Below, in pieces: positions 7,589 through 16,331 of a stretch of DNA of 64,000 nt (positions are counted from its first letter, which is position 1; each line of letters begins with the position of its first letter). This stretch comes from Palsa-504 sp963753225 (GTDB lineage: Bacteria; Actinomycetota; Actinomycetes; Streptosporangiales; Streptosporangiaceae). The notes beneath the pieces are model-generated. The model was given only the letters and a program-made list of their open reading frames with translations. It was not told where the DNA came from and made no database searches. The stretch spans positions 124,001 through 188,000 of the forward strand of contig CAVWBQ010000008.1 of the NCBI GenBank assembly GCA_963753225.1. Reading direction: 5' to 3'. The translations under genes were made by a program, and so were the position numbers.

Positions 7589-9720
7589 CGCTTGCCGTCG
7601 TCACCGCGGCGGCGTTCGCCTTCGCGCTCCTGCTTGTCCTGGTGCGACTGCAGTGGGCGCCGCTCGAGTCTGCGGACCACGGCGCGGCGGCCCGGCTGAA
7701 CAGCCTCGTTGCCGGCCACGCCGCGCTTGTCAGCATCGTCAAGGCGGTCACCTGGCTAGGTAGCGGCGGCGTGCTGTGGACGCTGATCGGGATGGCCGTC
7801 GTCGTGCTGGCCATCAGGCGCCGCTGGCGGCTCGCGATCTACCTCCTGGTCACTGGCGCTGGCGTGCTGACGCTTGACCCGATACTCAAGGCGCTGGTCG
7901 GCAGGCTGCGTCCGGTGGTCGCCCATCCCATCGCCTACGGCAGGGGCGACAGCTTCCCCAGCGGACATGCTCTCGGCTCGATCGTCTGCTACGGCGCCCT
8001 GTTGCTGGTCTTCCTGCCCGCGACCCGCGGTATTTGGCGCCGCGTGTTCACCACGGTGATCATCACGCTGGTCGCCGCGATCGGCATTAGCCGGCTGCTG
8101 CTCGGTGTGCACTACCTCACTGACGTGCTGGGCGCCTGGGCGCTCGGCATTACCTGGCTGGGCGTCACCGCCTTCGCCTTCGAACTATCCCGCCAGGTCA
8201 CCGGGGCACCGGTGACCGATCCGGTGACCGAGGGCCTTGAGCCCGAGGCCCGCGCCGACCTCCAGCCAGCAGAACCGGAGACGATCATGCAACATGACCG
8301 AGCTCGAAAATACGGCCGCATCGCGGCCGGAGTCGTGGTGCTCTGGGTGCTGATCGTCGGTGCCCTGACCGGCATCGGCAAGCTGATCATGATCACCCGC
8401 AACGGGAACGGCAACCTGCTCGGCGACCACACGATCCCGCACTGGTTCGCCGCGCACCGCACGCCGGCGCTGAACCACTGGAGCCTGATCGGCAGCAACC
8501 TCGGGGCCACCCAGGACATCCTCATCGTGGGCGTCGTCAGCTGCGTCGTGTTCCTCGCCGTCACCCGTCGCTGGCGGCCGGTGATCTTCCTCGCCGTGGT
8601 CATGTTCGGCGAACTGGCCGCTTTCCTGACGATCGCGGCGATGGTCAAGCGCCCGCGACCTGACGTTCCCAACCTCGACCGGAACTTGCCCACGTCGGCA
8701 TTCCCGTCCGGCCACATGGCCGCGACCACATGCCTCTACGTGGGTATCGCCATCCTGGTCATCGGCCACGCCCGCGGCTGGTGGCGCTACCTGTTCCTGA
8801 TCCCCGCGATCGTCATGCCGGTCATGATCGCCGTCGCCCGCATGTACCGGGGCGAGCATCACCCCACCGACATCCTCGCCAGCCTGCTGTTCGCCGCGTT
8901 CTGGCTGACCGCCACCACGATGCTTATCAAGCCGAACGAGAATGCGTTCGACCGCGCGGGCCGCATGCCTCTGGGGCTGCTCCGCCGGAAGGCAGGCGAC
9001 CATAGCCGAGAGTCCGCGCCCGCAACCCGGTTAGGTGAGACCGCGACCAGGATAACCAGCGGCGGCAAGCGAGTTGGACCTGGGCAGAAACGTCGGCCGC
9101 AACCGCGTTTACTCGCGGCGCCCGGACGGGACGCAGACCGTGACCGAGCCGGGACGGACCTTGATGCGCAGCTTCTTGCTGGCCGGGCGCGCGCCGCCGT
9201 CGAGTTCGTACCGGACCTTCTGGCCGAACCGGATCCTGAACTTCTTCCCTTGCGTGACCTTGACGAAGGGGGACACGGCGGCCTGGCCGCGAACGAGCCG
9301 GGCGAACGTCCGGGCCCACTGGACCGGATTCGCGGCCGTGACCACCCCCAGTTCGAGCCGCCCGTCGTCCGGTTGCGCCTGGGGGAAAGCCTCGACCCCG
9401 CCGAGTATCTTGCCGACGTTCGCGGCCAGCACGCACGAGACCTTGCCCTTGTAGAAAAGCGTGCCGTCTACTTCCACGGTCGCCTTCACCCGGCTCGCGC
9501 CGAGACTCTTGATCCCGGTGACGACATAGGCGGCGCGGCCCAGCCTGTCCTTGGTGTCCCGGTCGGCGTCGGAGATCATCCGCGCGTCGAAGCCCGCGCC
9601 CGCCATCACCGTAAATCGCTCGCCGTTCACCGAGCCGGTGTCCAGCCGGCGCCGGTGCCCGTGCAACCCGACCAGCACCGCCTCGGCGAGATCGTGCGGA
9701 ATCCCCAGGTTGGCCGCTAG
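7558..9720 (+). CDS. Membrane protein with two PAP2 phosphatase domains; reads through into the next gene
   Basis: Two tandem type-2 phosphatidic acid phosphatase domains. The first has KALVGRLRP (111-119), FPSGH (133-137) and SRLLLGVHYLTD; the second has VKRPRPD, FPSGH and ARMYRGEHHPTD. Each copy keeps the catalytic histidines, with about six membrane helices apiece. Real homology ends near residue 480 (about 9005). The frame then stays open to 9720, antisense to the lipid kinase, so the natural stop has probably been lost or shifted. AGGAGG lies just before ATG 7558. The likely job is dephosphorylating lipid phosphates such as phosphatidate or undecaprenyl pyrophosphate, in keeping with the lipid kinase next door. 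Confidence 0.75.
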   Translation: MSAAARRTLAPLAVVTAAAFAFALLLVLVRLQWAPLESADHGAAARLNSLVAGHAALVSIVKAVTWLGSGGVLWTLIGMAVVVLAIRRRWRLAIYLLVTGAGVLTLDPILKALVGRLRPVVAHPIAYGRGDSFPSGHALGSIVCYGALLLVFLPATRGIWRRVFTTVIITLVAAIGISRLLLGVHYLTDVLGAWALGITWLGVTAFAFELSRQVTGAPVTDPVTEGLEPEARADLQPAEPETIMQHDRARKYGRIAAGVVVLWVLIVGALTGIGKLIMITRNGNGNLLGDHTIPHWFAAHRTPALNHWSLIGSNLGATQDILIVGVVSCVVFLAVTRRWRPVIFLAVVMFGELAAFLTIAAMVKRPRPDVPNLDRNLPTSAFPSGHMAATTCLYVGIAILVIGHARGWWRYLFLIPAIVMPVMIAVARMYRGEHHPTDILASLLFAAFWLTATTMLIKPNENAFDRAGRMPLGLLRRKAGDHSRESAPATRLGETATRITSGGKRVGPGQKRRPQPRLLAAPGRDADRDRAGTDLDAQLLAGRARAAVEFVPDLLAEPDPELLPLRDLDEGGHGGLAANEPGERPGPLDRIRGRDHPQFEPPVVRLRLGESLDPAEYLADVRGQHARDLALVEKRAVYFHGRLHPARAETLDPGDDIGGAAQPVLGVPVGVGDHPRVEARARHHRKSLAVHRAGVQPAPVPVQPDQHRLGEIVRNPQVGR

Positions 9721-9996
9721 CAGGTTGGCGGTCCCCGCGGGCAGGATCGCCACCGCCGTGTCCGTCCCCGCGACCGCGTCGATGCAGCGCTGGACCGTGC
9801 CGTCGCCACCCCAGACGAACATCACGTCAGCCCCCTTGGCCGCGGCCCGGCGCGCGCAGGAGGGGGCGCGGCGGCTCTTGCTCACCTCGTACCACAGCGG
9901 GTCGGTGACGCCTTCCCGGGCCAGGATCTCCCGTAGTTCGGGAAGACCTCCGCCCAGGCTCTTCCTGGCATGCGCCACCACCGCGACGGAAGCCAC
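9109..9996 (-). CDS. Diacylglycerol/lipid kinase (YegS/DgkB family)
   Basis: Soluble lipid kinase of about 295 residues. The nucleotide-binding signature VWGGDGTVQRCI is intact, followed by LPAGTANLLAANLGIP and the GAGFDARMI segment, then the beta-rich C-terminal domain with DDGRLELGVV. It would phosphorylate diacylglycerol or a related lipid. GTG 9996 is preferred as start: GGAAGG is 8 nt upstream and it follows the upstream gene's stop directly; an upstream in-frame start at 10029 would overlap that gene by 28 bp. It forms an operon with the DUF1206 gene and converges on the PAP2 gene. Confidence 0.85.
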   Translation of the reverse strand: MASVAVVAHARKSLGGGLPELREILAREGVTDPLWYEVSKSRRAPSCARRAAAKGADVMFVWGGDGTVQRCIDAVAGTDTAVAILPAGTANLLAANLGIPHDLAEAVLVGLHGHRRRLDTGSVNGERFTVMAGAGFDARMISDADRDTKDRLGRAAYVVTGIKSLGASRVKATVEVDGTLFYKGKVSCVLAANVGKILGGVEAFPQAQPDDGRLELGVVTAANPVQWARTFARLVRGQAAVSPFVKVTQGKKFRIRFGQKVRYELDGGARPASKKLRIKVRPGSVTVCVPSGRRE

Positions 9997-10001
9997 CGAG
10001 C

Positions 10002-10823
10002 TCAGACCTTCCGCCAGCGGGCCTCGCACAGTCCGTACACGCCGAAGACCACCAGGCCGAGCGCGGCCGCCAGCATCAGGAACTCGCCGAACGGCTGGTT
10101 CCGCAGCGTCAGCAGCGCCTTGTCGATGCCGCCGGACTCGGACGCCTTATGGGTGACCGCCGCGTCGATTACCAGCACGCCGGCCAGGGCGAATACCAGC
10201 CCCCGCGCGATCGTCCCGGTCATGCCGAGCACTTTGACAACGCGGCGCATCCTGGCGCTCATCTGCGCCGTCCGCAGGTACTTCATGAACTTCTTGCGGG
10301 CGCCCTCGACGACGAGGACCAGGCCGCAGATGACGATGATCAGCCCGGCGATGCCGACCGCCCAGCGGCCGGCCGGGTGCTGCATGGCCGTGGCCGTCAT
10401 GTCCTGCTGCCGGCGGGACTGGCTGCGGTCCGTGCCGGAGATGACCGTGAACGTCAGGTAGGCCAGGCCTGCGTAGATGACCGAACGGGCCAGGGACTTG
10501 AGCCTCGGGCCGGCACCGGGCGGTTCGCCGGTGACGCCAAACGCGGCTTCGCTTAGCCGCCACAGCGCGTAAGCCGCGAAGCCGATGCCGAGCAGCCACA
10601 GCGAGGCCATCCCGTAGGACTTGCCCGCCAGCAGGTGCAGCGCGCCCTGCTGGTCCGCCTCGCGCGAACTCTGCCCTAGCGCGACGAGCAAAGCGACCCA
10701 GCCGACCAGGATGTAAATGACGCCACGCGCGGTCAGTCCGGCCCGGGCAAGGAGGTGGGCCGCCGGGTTGTCTGAAGCTCGCCTGGCCGTGCGGGTCATA
10801 TTCGCCGCTGGTGCAGAGTGCAT
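10002..10823 (-). CDS. DUF1206 integral membrane protein
   Basis: 273 residues with about six membrane helices arranged as three similar pairs, the pattern of DUF1206. The repeats show as ARAGLTARGVIYILVGWVAL, SLARSVIYAGLAYLTFTV and GTIARGLVFALAGVLVIDAA. Function is unknown for the family. It is the first gene of a two-gene operon with the lipid kinase, so a membrane-lipid context is likely. ATG 10799 is an alternative start. Confidence 0.85.
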   Translation of the reverse strand: MHSAPAANMTRTARRASDNPAAHLLARAGLTARGVIYILVGWVALLVALGQSSREADQQGALHLLAGKSYGMASLWLLGIGFAAYALWRLSEAAFGVTGEPPGAGPRLKSLARSVIYAGLAYLTFTVISGTDRSQSRRQQDMTATAMQHPAGRWAVGIAGLIIVICGLVLVVEGARKKFMKYLRTAQMSARMRRVVKVLGMTGTIARGLVFALAGVLVIDAAVTHKASESGGIDKALLTLRNQPFGEFLMLAAALGLVVFGVYGLCEARWRKV

Positions 10824-11164
10824 ACCCGTCTCTACCTCGGCAGAAGCTGGGCAAACCTACGTTGAGGACCACAGGTCCGAGGCATCCTGCGGTGCCTAGG
10901 GCCACCCTGCTACCGGCCCCAGCCCTGGCAGCGGTCCTGCTAGCCGTCCCAGCAGTGTGCCAGCTATGGCAACTGTCCTGCGGATCGCGAGGACGACCGT
11001 CGCCGCCGCGATGCTCCCGAAGCCCGGCTCCCGCCGGTCCGGAAGCAGTTCGGCGCCTTCCCGGCCGTGCCCGCACATTCGCTTGGAGGGGCCATTCGGC
11101 GAAATGGCGGACCAGATCGATCCGGAAATCAAGTACTTTTCTTAAGCAAGGTCCAATAGGTTAC

Positions 11165-11196
11165 ATTTAGTTACCCTGACATTTAGTTACCCTGAC
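11165..11196. repeat. Two tandem copies of a 16-bp unit
   Basis: ATTTAGTTACCCTGAC occurs at 11165-11180 and again at 11181-11196, followed by ATTG. It lies in the otherwise gene-free stretch 10824-11305, upstream of the broken dedA gene. It could be a regulatory direct repeat or a slippage product. Nothing else is recognisable in that stretch. Confidence 0.8.
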
Positions 11197-11305
11197 ATTG
11201 TCCCGGCTAGGACATCAGCTGTTTGGCAGGTGAATCGGGGGGTAGCTCCGCGTCGGTACCGCTGGGCGGCGGTTCCCCGATAATGGACTGACCGGGACGG
11301 CGGGG

Positions 11306-11451
11306 ATGCGGCATTATCAGTTCCTACGGATATCTGGTCATACTCCTGCTGGTGACGGCAGAGGCGGCCTGCATACCGGTACCCTCCGAGTTCACGATGC
11401 CTCTCGGCGGAGCGCTAGCCGCGGGCACGCCGACGCGGCAGCAGTAATTAG
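11306..11451 (+). pseudogene. DedA-family membrane protein, 5' fragment (split by IS1380)
   Basis: Starting at 11325 one frame reads YGYLVILLLVTAEAACIPVP then SEFTMPLGGALA, the unmistakable first part of a DedA/SNARE-associated membrane protein. The only ATG (11306) lies in a different frame, and the last codons before the insertion (GHADAAAVIS) are again in that first frame, so the fragment carries two frame changes. Removing the IS and one TTAG duplication joins AAAVIS directly to LPLVIVTG of the 3' fragment in frame. The intact protein would have about 165 residues. DedA proteins are lipid transporters or flippases. Confidence 0.75.
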
Positions 11452-11620
11452 CCTCGATGATTCAGGGTGCCGGCGAGGTCTGTTACTGATCGTGTTGTGC
11501 CGGTTTTCGGCAGTGGTAGCTGGCTGGCGGGTGGCGGTACTGCCCGATGTGCTCGGGGCGGCACCGGCTCCGACCGCGCCGGGCGGCCTCCCTTCCGGGT
11601 CGCGGGGACGGGGTGGCTGG

Positions 11621-13044
11621 TCAGTCTGGTGCGGGCAGGGCGCATAGCCGCCGCCAGCAGGCCAGGAAGGCGTCCTTCCAGGGCCAGGTCCGGCTGATCT
11701 TCAGGATGCGGGCGCGGGCGTGGCGGACCAGCCGGGCGGGCAGGCTCAGCAGCCGGTAGCGCAGCGTGTCCGGTTCGGCGTCCTTGAGGTCGTCGCAGTC
11801 GTACAGGCCGAGCAGGCGGCACCAGGCGGCCAGGTCGGCGGCGATGTTCGCAGCGAGCACCCAGCCGCAGTTCACCACCCAGGTCTTCGACGGAAGGTTA
11901 CGCAGGCCCATGGATTTGCCGGCCCGCACCCCGTCCTCGACGACGGCGTGCTGACGGTGCAGCACGTCGATGAACTGCGGGTGGTGGCTGCCGGGCACGC
12001 CGCCGATGCCGCGCGCGGCGGGGATGTTGGTGACGATGATGGAGTACCGCCAGCCGGTGGCGCGCTCGAAGGCGGTCAGGTTCTTGGCCTGCCGGCGGGA
12101 GGGTTTGGTGCGGCGCACGATCCACCGCAGGCCATCGGGCCAGCCGGCGGCCCGGCTGAGTAGGTGGGTGATCTCCGCGACGTGCTTGTCTTGCTGTACC
12201 ACCCCGTCCTGGTCCACCGCGGCCTGCCAGGCGGTGGCGGGCAGCAGCCGGATCGCCTGCTCATCGGTCTCGGTGATCGCCCAGCCGCAGGTGAACAGCA
12301 CGGTGCGGCGCCGGGACGACAGCGACAGCAGGTGGCTGATGAGCTCGTGGCTGGCGCCGGCCCCGTCGACACGGACCAGCAGCCGCGACCGCATCCGGGA
12401 GGGGATCTGCCGGATCGCCGCGGTCAGCACGGTCAGGTGATCGGCGAAGGTGTTGGACCCGGCGTTGCCCGGCCGCAGCAGCATCGCCAGCGACTCGGCG
12501 GTATTAGCGCACCAGGCCCCGAGCGGGTGGAAGCCGTAACCCATCTTGAACGTGGGCGCAGCTCCTTCCTTGTCGCTGCGCGCGGTGATCAGCGTGCCGT
12601 CCAGGTCGAGGACCAGCCAGCCGGCCAGGACCTTCCCGGCGATGGCCAGCCACGGGAACCCGGCCGGCCTCGCGCAGATCAGCGACCAGACGTGCGCGCG
12701 GACCCGGGCCCGGACCCGGGCGACCCTTGTCCAGGGTGGCCGGATCGGCCAGCTCCAGCGTCCGCCGCACCGTCGTGTCGCTCGGCGCAGGACCCAGCAC
12801 CGGGGCATGATGGGCCAGCACGGTGATGTCGTTCATGCTGGTCGCTCCCAGCGCGATCGCCACTGCCATGGACACCAGCGCAACACCCCGGTCCACCAGC
12901 GGGAACTTCCCTCTGCGTGCCAGCGCCGAGCCCAGCGCGGCGGTCAGCCCGGCCTGGTCGGCCAGCTTCCGCAACAGCACCGTCCCGGCGTGCCCTACCA
13001 GGCCCTGGCCCTCGCCGGTCACCGTCAGCCCGTGATCCCACCGC
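11621..13044 (-). pseudogene. IS1380-family transposase, main exon (one frameshift)
   Basis: DDE transposase of about 475 residues. The N-terminal part (LTVTGEGQGLVGHAG onward) is read in the frame open from about 13044 to 12724. The rest (RVRARVRAHVWSLI to the stop at 11621) is one frame over because of an extra G in the GGG at 12724-12726. Catalytic landmarks include LVLDLDGTLITA and RVDGAGASHE. The gene has no start codon of its own here: codons 1-7 lie beyond the group II intron at 15644-15663. Precise intron splicing would give a message starting MSLVVSGRWDHGLTVTGEG. The single frameshift would still break the protein unless it is a sequencing error. Confidence 0.8.
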
Positions 13045-13091
13045 GTATCAGCCGGGTAGCCCCGGCCGGTTTCCCGGCCGGGGCCCCCTCA

Positions 13092-13126
13092 GAACCGTGC
13101 GTGCCAGTTGGCCCGGCACACGGCTC
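13092..13126 (-). ncRNA. Group II intron domain V hairpin
   Basis: On the minus strand, GAGCCGTGTGCC and GGCACGCACGGTTC pair to form the typical 34-35 nt domain V hairpin, the catalytic heart of the ribozyme. The maturase stop codon overlaps its first bases. The distance to the 3' splice site (about 47 nt) suits an intervening domain VI. Confidence 0.85.
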
Positions 13127-15029
13127 AAGCAAGCCGCGAGGACGTCGCGGGCTGAAGCTGAGAATCCGGGTTCCTGCGCTGGCGGGCGTCGTGCCTGCGC
13201 TGGCAGGAGGCGTGCATGAGGCGGGTCTGGTCACCGTCCGGCGGGCCGGGTCTGCCGTGGTGGACGAGGTAGCTGGCGGCTATCGCCCTGCGGGTGATGT
13301 GCAGCCACCACCGTTCCCACTGCTCGGGAGACTGGGGTGGCTGCTCGGCGGACAGCAGGTGGTCCCCGCATAGCGGGCACAGCCCGGCCTGCCTGGACAG
13401 CAGGCGCAAGGTGTACCGGTCCAGCGGAGGCTTGACCTTCGTCCGCCGCCCGGCCCAGTAGCTGGCCAGGGCGGGGTCATCGGGGGATGCCGTGCCCTTG
13501 ACCGGCACGTGCCGTTCGATGCCGGTCCAGGAGAACTTGACCAGGTACCCGCCGCTATCGCGGTCCCCGAATACCCAGTGGTCGTCCCTGAACTTGTTGA
13601 ACTTGCCGAAGTACCGGGCGACGACCCAGCGCCCCGGCTTGTTCTGGTGGCGCCATCTGGCCCACTTGTAGAGCAGCGTCCACACGTAGCTGTCCAGCGA
13701 GCTGAACACCTCTGATGACACCACCGTCCGGTAATAGGCGGCCCAGCCCCGGATGATAGGGCTGAGCGTGGTGATGACCGCCACCGCGTTCAGGCCGCGC
13801 AGCTTGCGCGTCTCGGCGGCGAGCCGTTCCCGGAGCCTCCTGATGGCCGCCTTGGACGGCTTGATCAGCAGCTTGCGGTGGTAGCGGCGGACGTTGAACC
13901 CAAGGAAGTCCAGGCCCTCGCTGAGGTGGACGATCTTCGTCTTGTCCTCGTTGAAGGCCAGGCCCCGGGGCGCCAGCCACTCCGCCAGCCGCGCCTTGAC
14001 CTGTCCGGCCTGCTCCTGGCTGTGGCAGAGCACGACCACGTCATCGGCGTACCTGACCGCGACCGGGGAACCCGCCACGGTCTCCCCGGCATGGATGCCG
14101 GATGTCACGTAGCGGACCCCGGCGGCCTCCTCCAGCCCGTGCATCGCGACGTTCAGCAGGCACGGTGAGATCGGACCGCCTTGGGGAGTCCCCTCCTCTG
14201 TCGGCGCGAACCCCTTGCCCGCCTCGAACACGCCCGCCTTCAGCCAGCCCCGGATCAGGTCCCTGGCCGGGAACGACCCGAGAGCGGCGAGAAGATGATC
14301 ATGATCGATCTTGTCGAACGCCGCGGCCAAGTCGGCGTCCAGCGCCCACACCCGCTTGATCCTAGGACCCTTGCAGGTGTTGTAGATCGCCTCGACCGCG
14401 TCATGGCAGCCGCGGCCCGGCCGGAACCCGTAAGACCGGGGCTCGAACCGGGCCTCCCACTCCGGCTCCAGCGCGTGACGGACCCGCTGCTGGTGGCAGC
14501 GGTCCATCAGCACGGGAATCCCGAGCGGCCTCAGCTTCGCACGGTTTGATGCCTTCGGGATATACACGCGCCGGACCGCCCGGGGATGCCACGACCCGAT
14601 GGACTGGTGCACCCGCACCGCCACCTGTGCCCTGGCCTCGGGAGTCAGCGCGACCTCCCCGTCGATCCCGGCGGTCTTGCGCCCGGCATTGCGCTGCGTC
14701 ACCTGCCGCACGCTGACCAGCGTGCAGGCCCGGCTCCGCAGCATCAGCTTCTGCAGGCTCCTGACCTTGGGCCAGTCCTGCTCCTGCGCCGCCGTGAAGA
14801 TCCGCTGCCGCAGCCGCCGTACCTGCTCCTCCTGCGCCCGCCAGTCGACCTGATCCCACTGGGAGGGTGCGTCGCGGGGCCGGTCCTCCGGTCCGTTCGC
14901 TTTGGGGGCCGCCACGACCCCGGCCACGGCGGGGACGACCCACTGGCCGCCCTCCCAGACCGGGGTGGAAAAGCTGTAACCCGTCATCGCGTCTAACTTG
15001 CCCTTCGGTTCCGGCGGTCTTGGCCGCAT
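13125..15029 (-). CDS. ltrA: Group II intron reverse transcriptase/maturase with HNH-like C-terminus
   Basis: 634 residues. Reverse transcriptase blocks are clear: YIPKASNRAKLRPLGIPVL, YGFRPGRGCHDAV, DLAAAFDKIDHDHLL, GTPQGGPISPCLLN and the catalytic VRYADDVVVL. The maturase (domain X) follows, with LSPIIRGWAAYYR. The C-terminus has paired cysteines, CPLCGDHLL and HASCQRRH, consistent with an HNH-type endonuclease. It promotes splicing of the surrounding intron and its insertion into DNA. The frame is intact from ATG 15029; an alternative start is the ATG at residue 15 (MTGYSFSTPVW), which resembles the usual start of relatives. It lies wholly inside the intron, in domain IV. Confidence 0.95.
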   Translation of the reverse strand: MRPRPPEPKGKLDAMTGYSFSTPVWEGGQWVVPAVAGVVAAPKANGPEDRPRDAPSQWDQVDWRAQEEQVRRLRQRIFTAAQEQDWPKVRSLQKLMLRSRACTLVSVRQVTQRNAGRKTAGIDGEVALTPEARAQVAVRVHQSIGSWHPRAVRRVYIPKASNRAKLRPLGIPVLMDRCHQQRVRHALEPEWEARFEPRSYGFRPGRGCHDAVEAIYNTCKGPRIKRVWALDADLAAAFDKIDHDHLLAALGSFPARDLIRGWLKAGVFEAGKGFAPTEEGTPQGGPISPCLLNVAMHGLEEAAGVRYVTSGIHAGETVAGSPVAVRYADDVVVLCHSQEQAGQVKARLAEWLAPRGLAFNEDKTKIVHLSEGLDFLGFNVRRYHRKLLIKPSKAAIRRLRERLAAETRKLRGLNAVAVITTLSPIIRGWAAYYRTVVSSEVFSSLDSYVWTLLYKWARWRHQNKPGRWVVARYFGKFNKFRDDHWVFGDRDSGGYLVKFSWTGIERHVPVKGTASPDDPALASYWAGRRTKVKPPLDRYTLRLLSRQAGLCPLCGDHLLSAEQPPQSPEQWERWWLHITRRAIAASYLVHHGRPGPPDGDQTRLMHASCQRRHDARQRRNPDSQLQPATSSRLA

Positions 15030-15643
15030 CGCTTCACCAGCTCACCTGCCTCATGTCAGCGCGCTTTCGCGCCCGGGCACCCGGCCCGGTATCCGGCCAG
15101 TTATGCCGCGCCCCCGGCGGGAGAGCCGGACATGACGGCGCGGGGTTCCTGCTGCCTTTCGGCCGCCGGCATTCGCTTCTTGGGCATCCTGTCCCGCCCG
15201 GGGATTCCGCCCCTCTTACGATCGGCCTACCGCGCCGCAGCCGGCGCGGACCCGAGCGGGTTTTCCATGTTCCGCACGCGTGAGACGCGGCCGGGGCCGG
15301 GCGCCCTCTGTACCCCGGGGACGGCGGTGCCTGCACGGCCACGTATGCATCCCGTGACCGCCGCCTGCCGCCTTGCAACGGCCGGTCCCTGTCACCCCGG
15401 TGCCGCAGCCCGTCCCGGGATGGTCTTCTCACGAGGCATCAGCAAGGGTTCACTGGCGTTCGCCCCTCCCGGCCTTCCCCTCACCTGTGACCCCCGGACG
15501 GAACGGGGACCCTTGGGCTATACCCCGGGCTTCACACCCGGCTGAGCAGGACCCAGCCGCGCATGCCGGGGCGGGGACGGGCCTCAGGCACTGGCCCGGG
15601 GTAACGTCGCCGCCAACATCAACGGCCTCCTTCCTCGACGCAC

Positions 15644-15663
15644 CCACTCACTACGAGCGACAT
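15644..15663 (-). other. IS1380 transposase exon 1 (start codon and six further codons)
   Basis: These 20 nt begin with ATG at 15663 and end in AGTGG just before the intron. Spliced to 13044 they give MSLVVSGRWDHG joined to the transposase body. The unspliced message has no start codon for the main exon. Confidence 0.65.
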
Positions 15664-15956
15664 CACGTCGCAATCCATGACGAAGAGCGCTCCTGCCTGG
15701 GAAATGACATGGTGTGGTAACCGGTAATTTCCCCCGAACCGGGGCGCTCTTCGCCTGCTGGGCCGATCCCGCCGGCGGTGGCCGCGCCGCACGATAGCTG
15801 CCGCCGATCGATCCCCAAGCCCGCCAGCCACGTCCCGCACCCATCGGGTGCGCGCTCCAAACACGTAACGGCCAGCCATAAACCAGAAAATCGCAGCTCA
15901 AAGCCACGAAGAAATGATCACGTCGCAGTCAGCGGATCAATTCTGAATCGCGGAGG

Positions 15957-16330
15957 TTAGCCTGCCGCTGGTCATCGTGACCGGCGTGGCAGGCAACGTA
16001 ATCGGCAGCTATCTGGCCTGGGCGGCTGGCCGGTACGGAGGCGAGGCCGCTGCGAACCGATGGTCGCGGGTCCTCGGCGGCAGGTCCGGCATCGAGCGAG
16101 CCCGGCGCTGGTTCGATCACTATGGCGGGCGGGCCGTCTTCGTCGGGAGCCTGCTGCCGGTGGTGCAGACGTTCCTCTCTCTACCCGCGGGTTACGCCCG
16201 CATGCGGCCAGTACGTTTCGACGCTTACACCGCGGTCGGCTGCGTGCCCTGGATCGGCGGCCTGCTCTGGGCCGGGTACGCGGCCGGCCCGGTGCCCATC
16301 GGCGGGAGCGAGCAGCGGAGGACGAGCTGA
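15957..16330 (+). pseudogene. DedA-family membrane protein, 3' fragment
   Basis: Reads LPLVIVTGVAGNVIGSYLAW, then RWFDHYGGRAVFVGSLLPVV and FLSLPAGYARM, the conserved middle and end of the DedA family (G-x-x-x-G, R/S-LLPVV, PAG-ARM). It ends at 16330. The IS1380 element separates it from its first half. It has no good start of its own; the first ATG-like codon in frame is far inside the domain. The phosphoesterase gene begins 1 nt after the stop, so the two were probably one operon. Confidence 0.8.
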
Positions 16331-16331
16331 C

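Larger units (their letters stand above)
13045..15643 (-). mobile_element. Group II intron, 2,599 bp
   Basis: On the minus strand the intron starts with GTGCG at 15643 and ends in AC at 13045. These boundaries were chosen because they match group II consensus ends (GTGYG...AY) and because joining the flanks restores the start and frame of the IS1380 transposase. About 610 nt of structured, non-coding RNA (domains I-III and part of IV) precede the maturase gene. Domain V (13092-13126) and a GC-rich hairpin consistent with domain VI (about 13052-13085) follow it. Confidence 0.85.
11452..15956 (-). mobile_element. IS1380-family element, 4,505 bp, containing a group II intron
   Basis: Ends are imperfect 14-bp inverted repeats, CCTCGATGATTCAG at 11452-11465 and its counterpart CCTCCGCGATTCAG on the other strand at 15943-15956 (11 of 14 identical). 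A 4-bp direct repeat TTAG flanks it (11448-11451 and 15957-15960). Without the 2,599-bp intron the element is 1,906 bp, normal for this family. It sits inside a dedA-type gene. The stretch 11452-11620 between the left end and the transposase stop is non-coding, as is 15664-15956, which should hold the transposase promoter. Confidence 0.8.
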
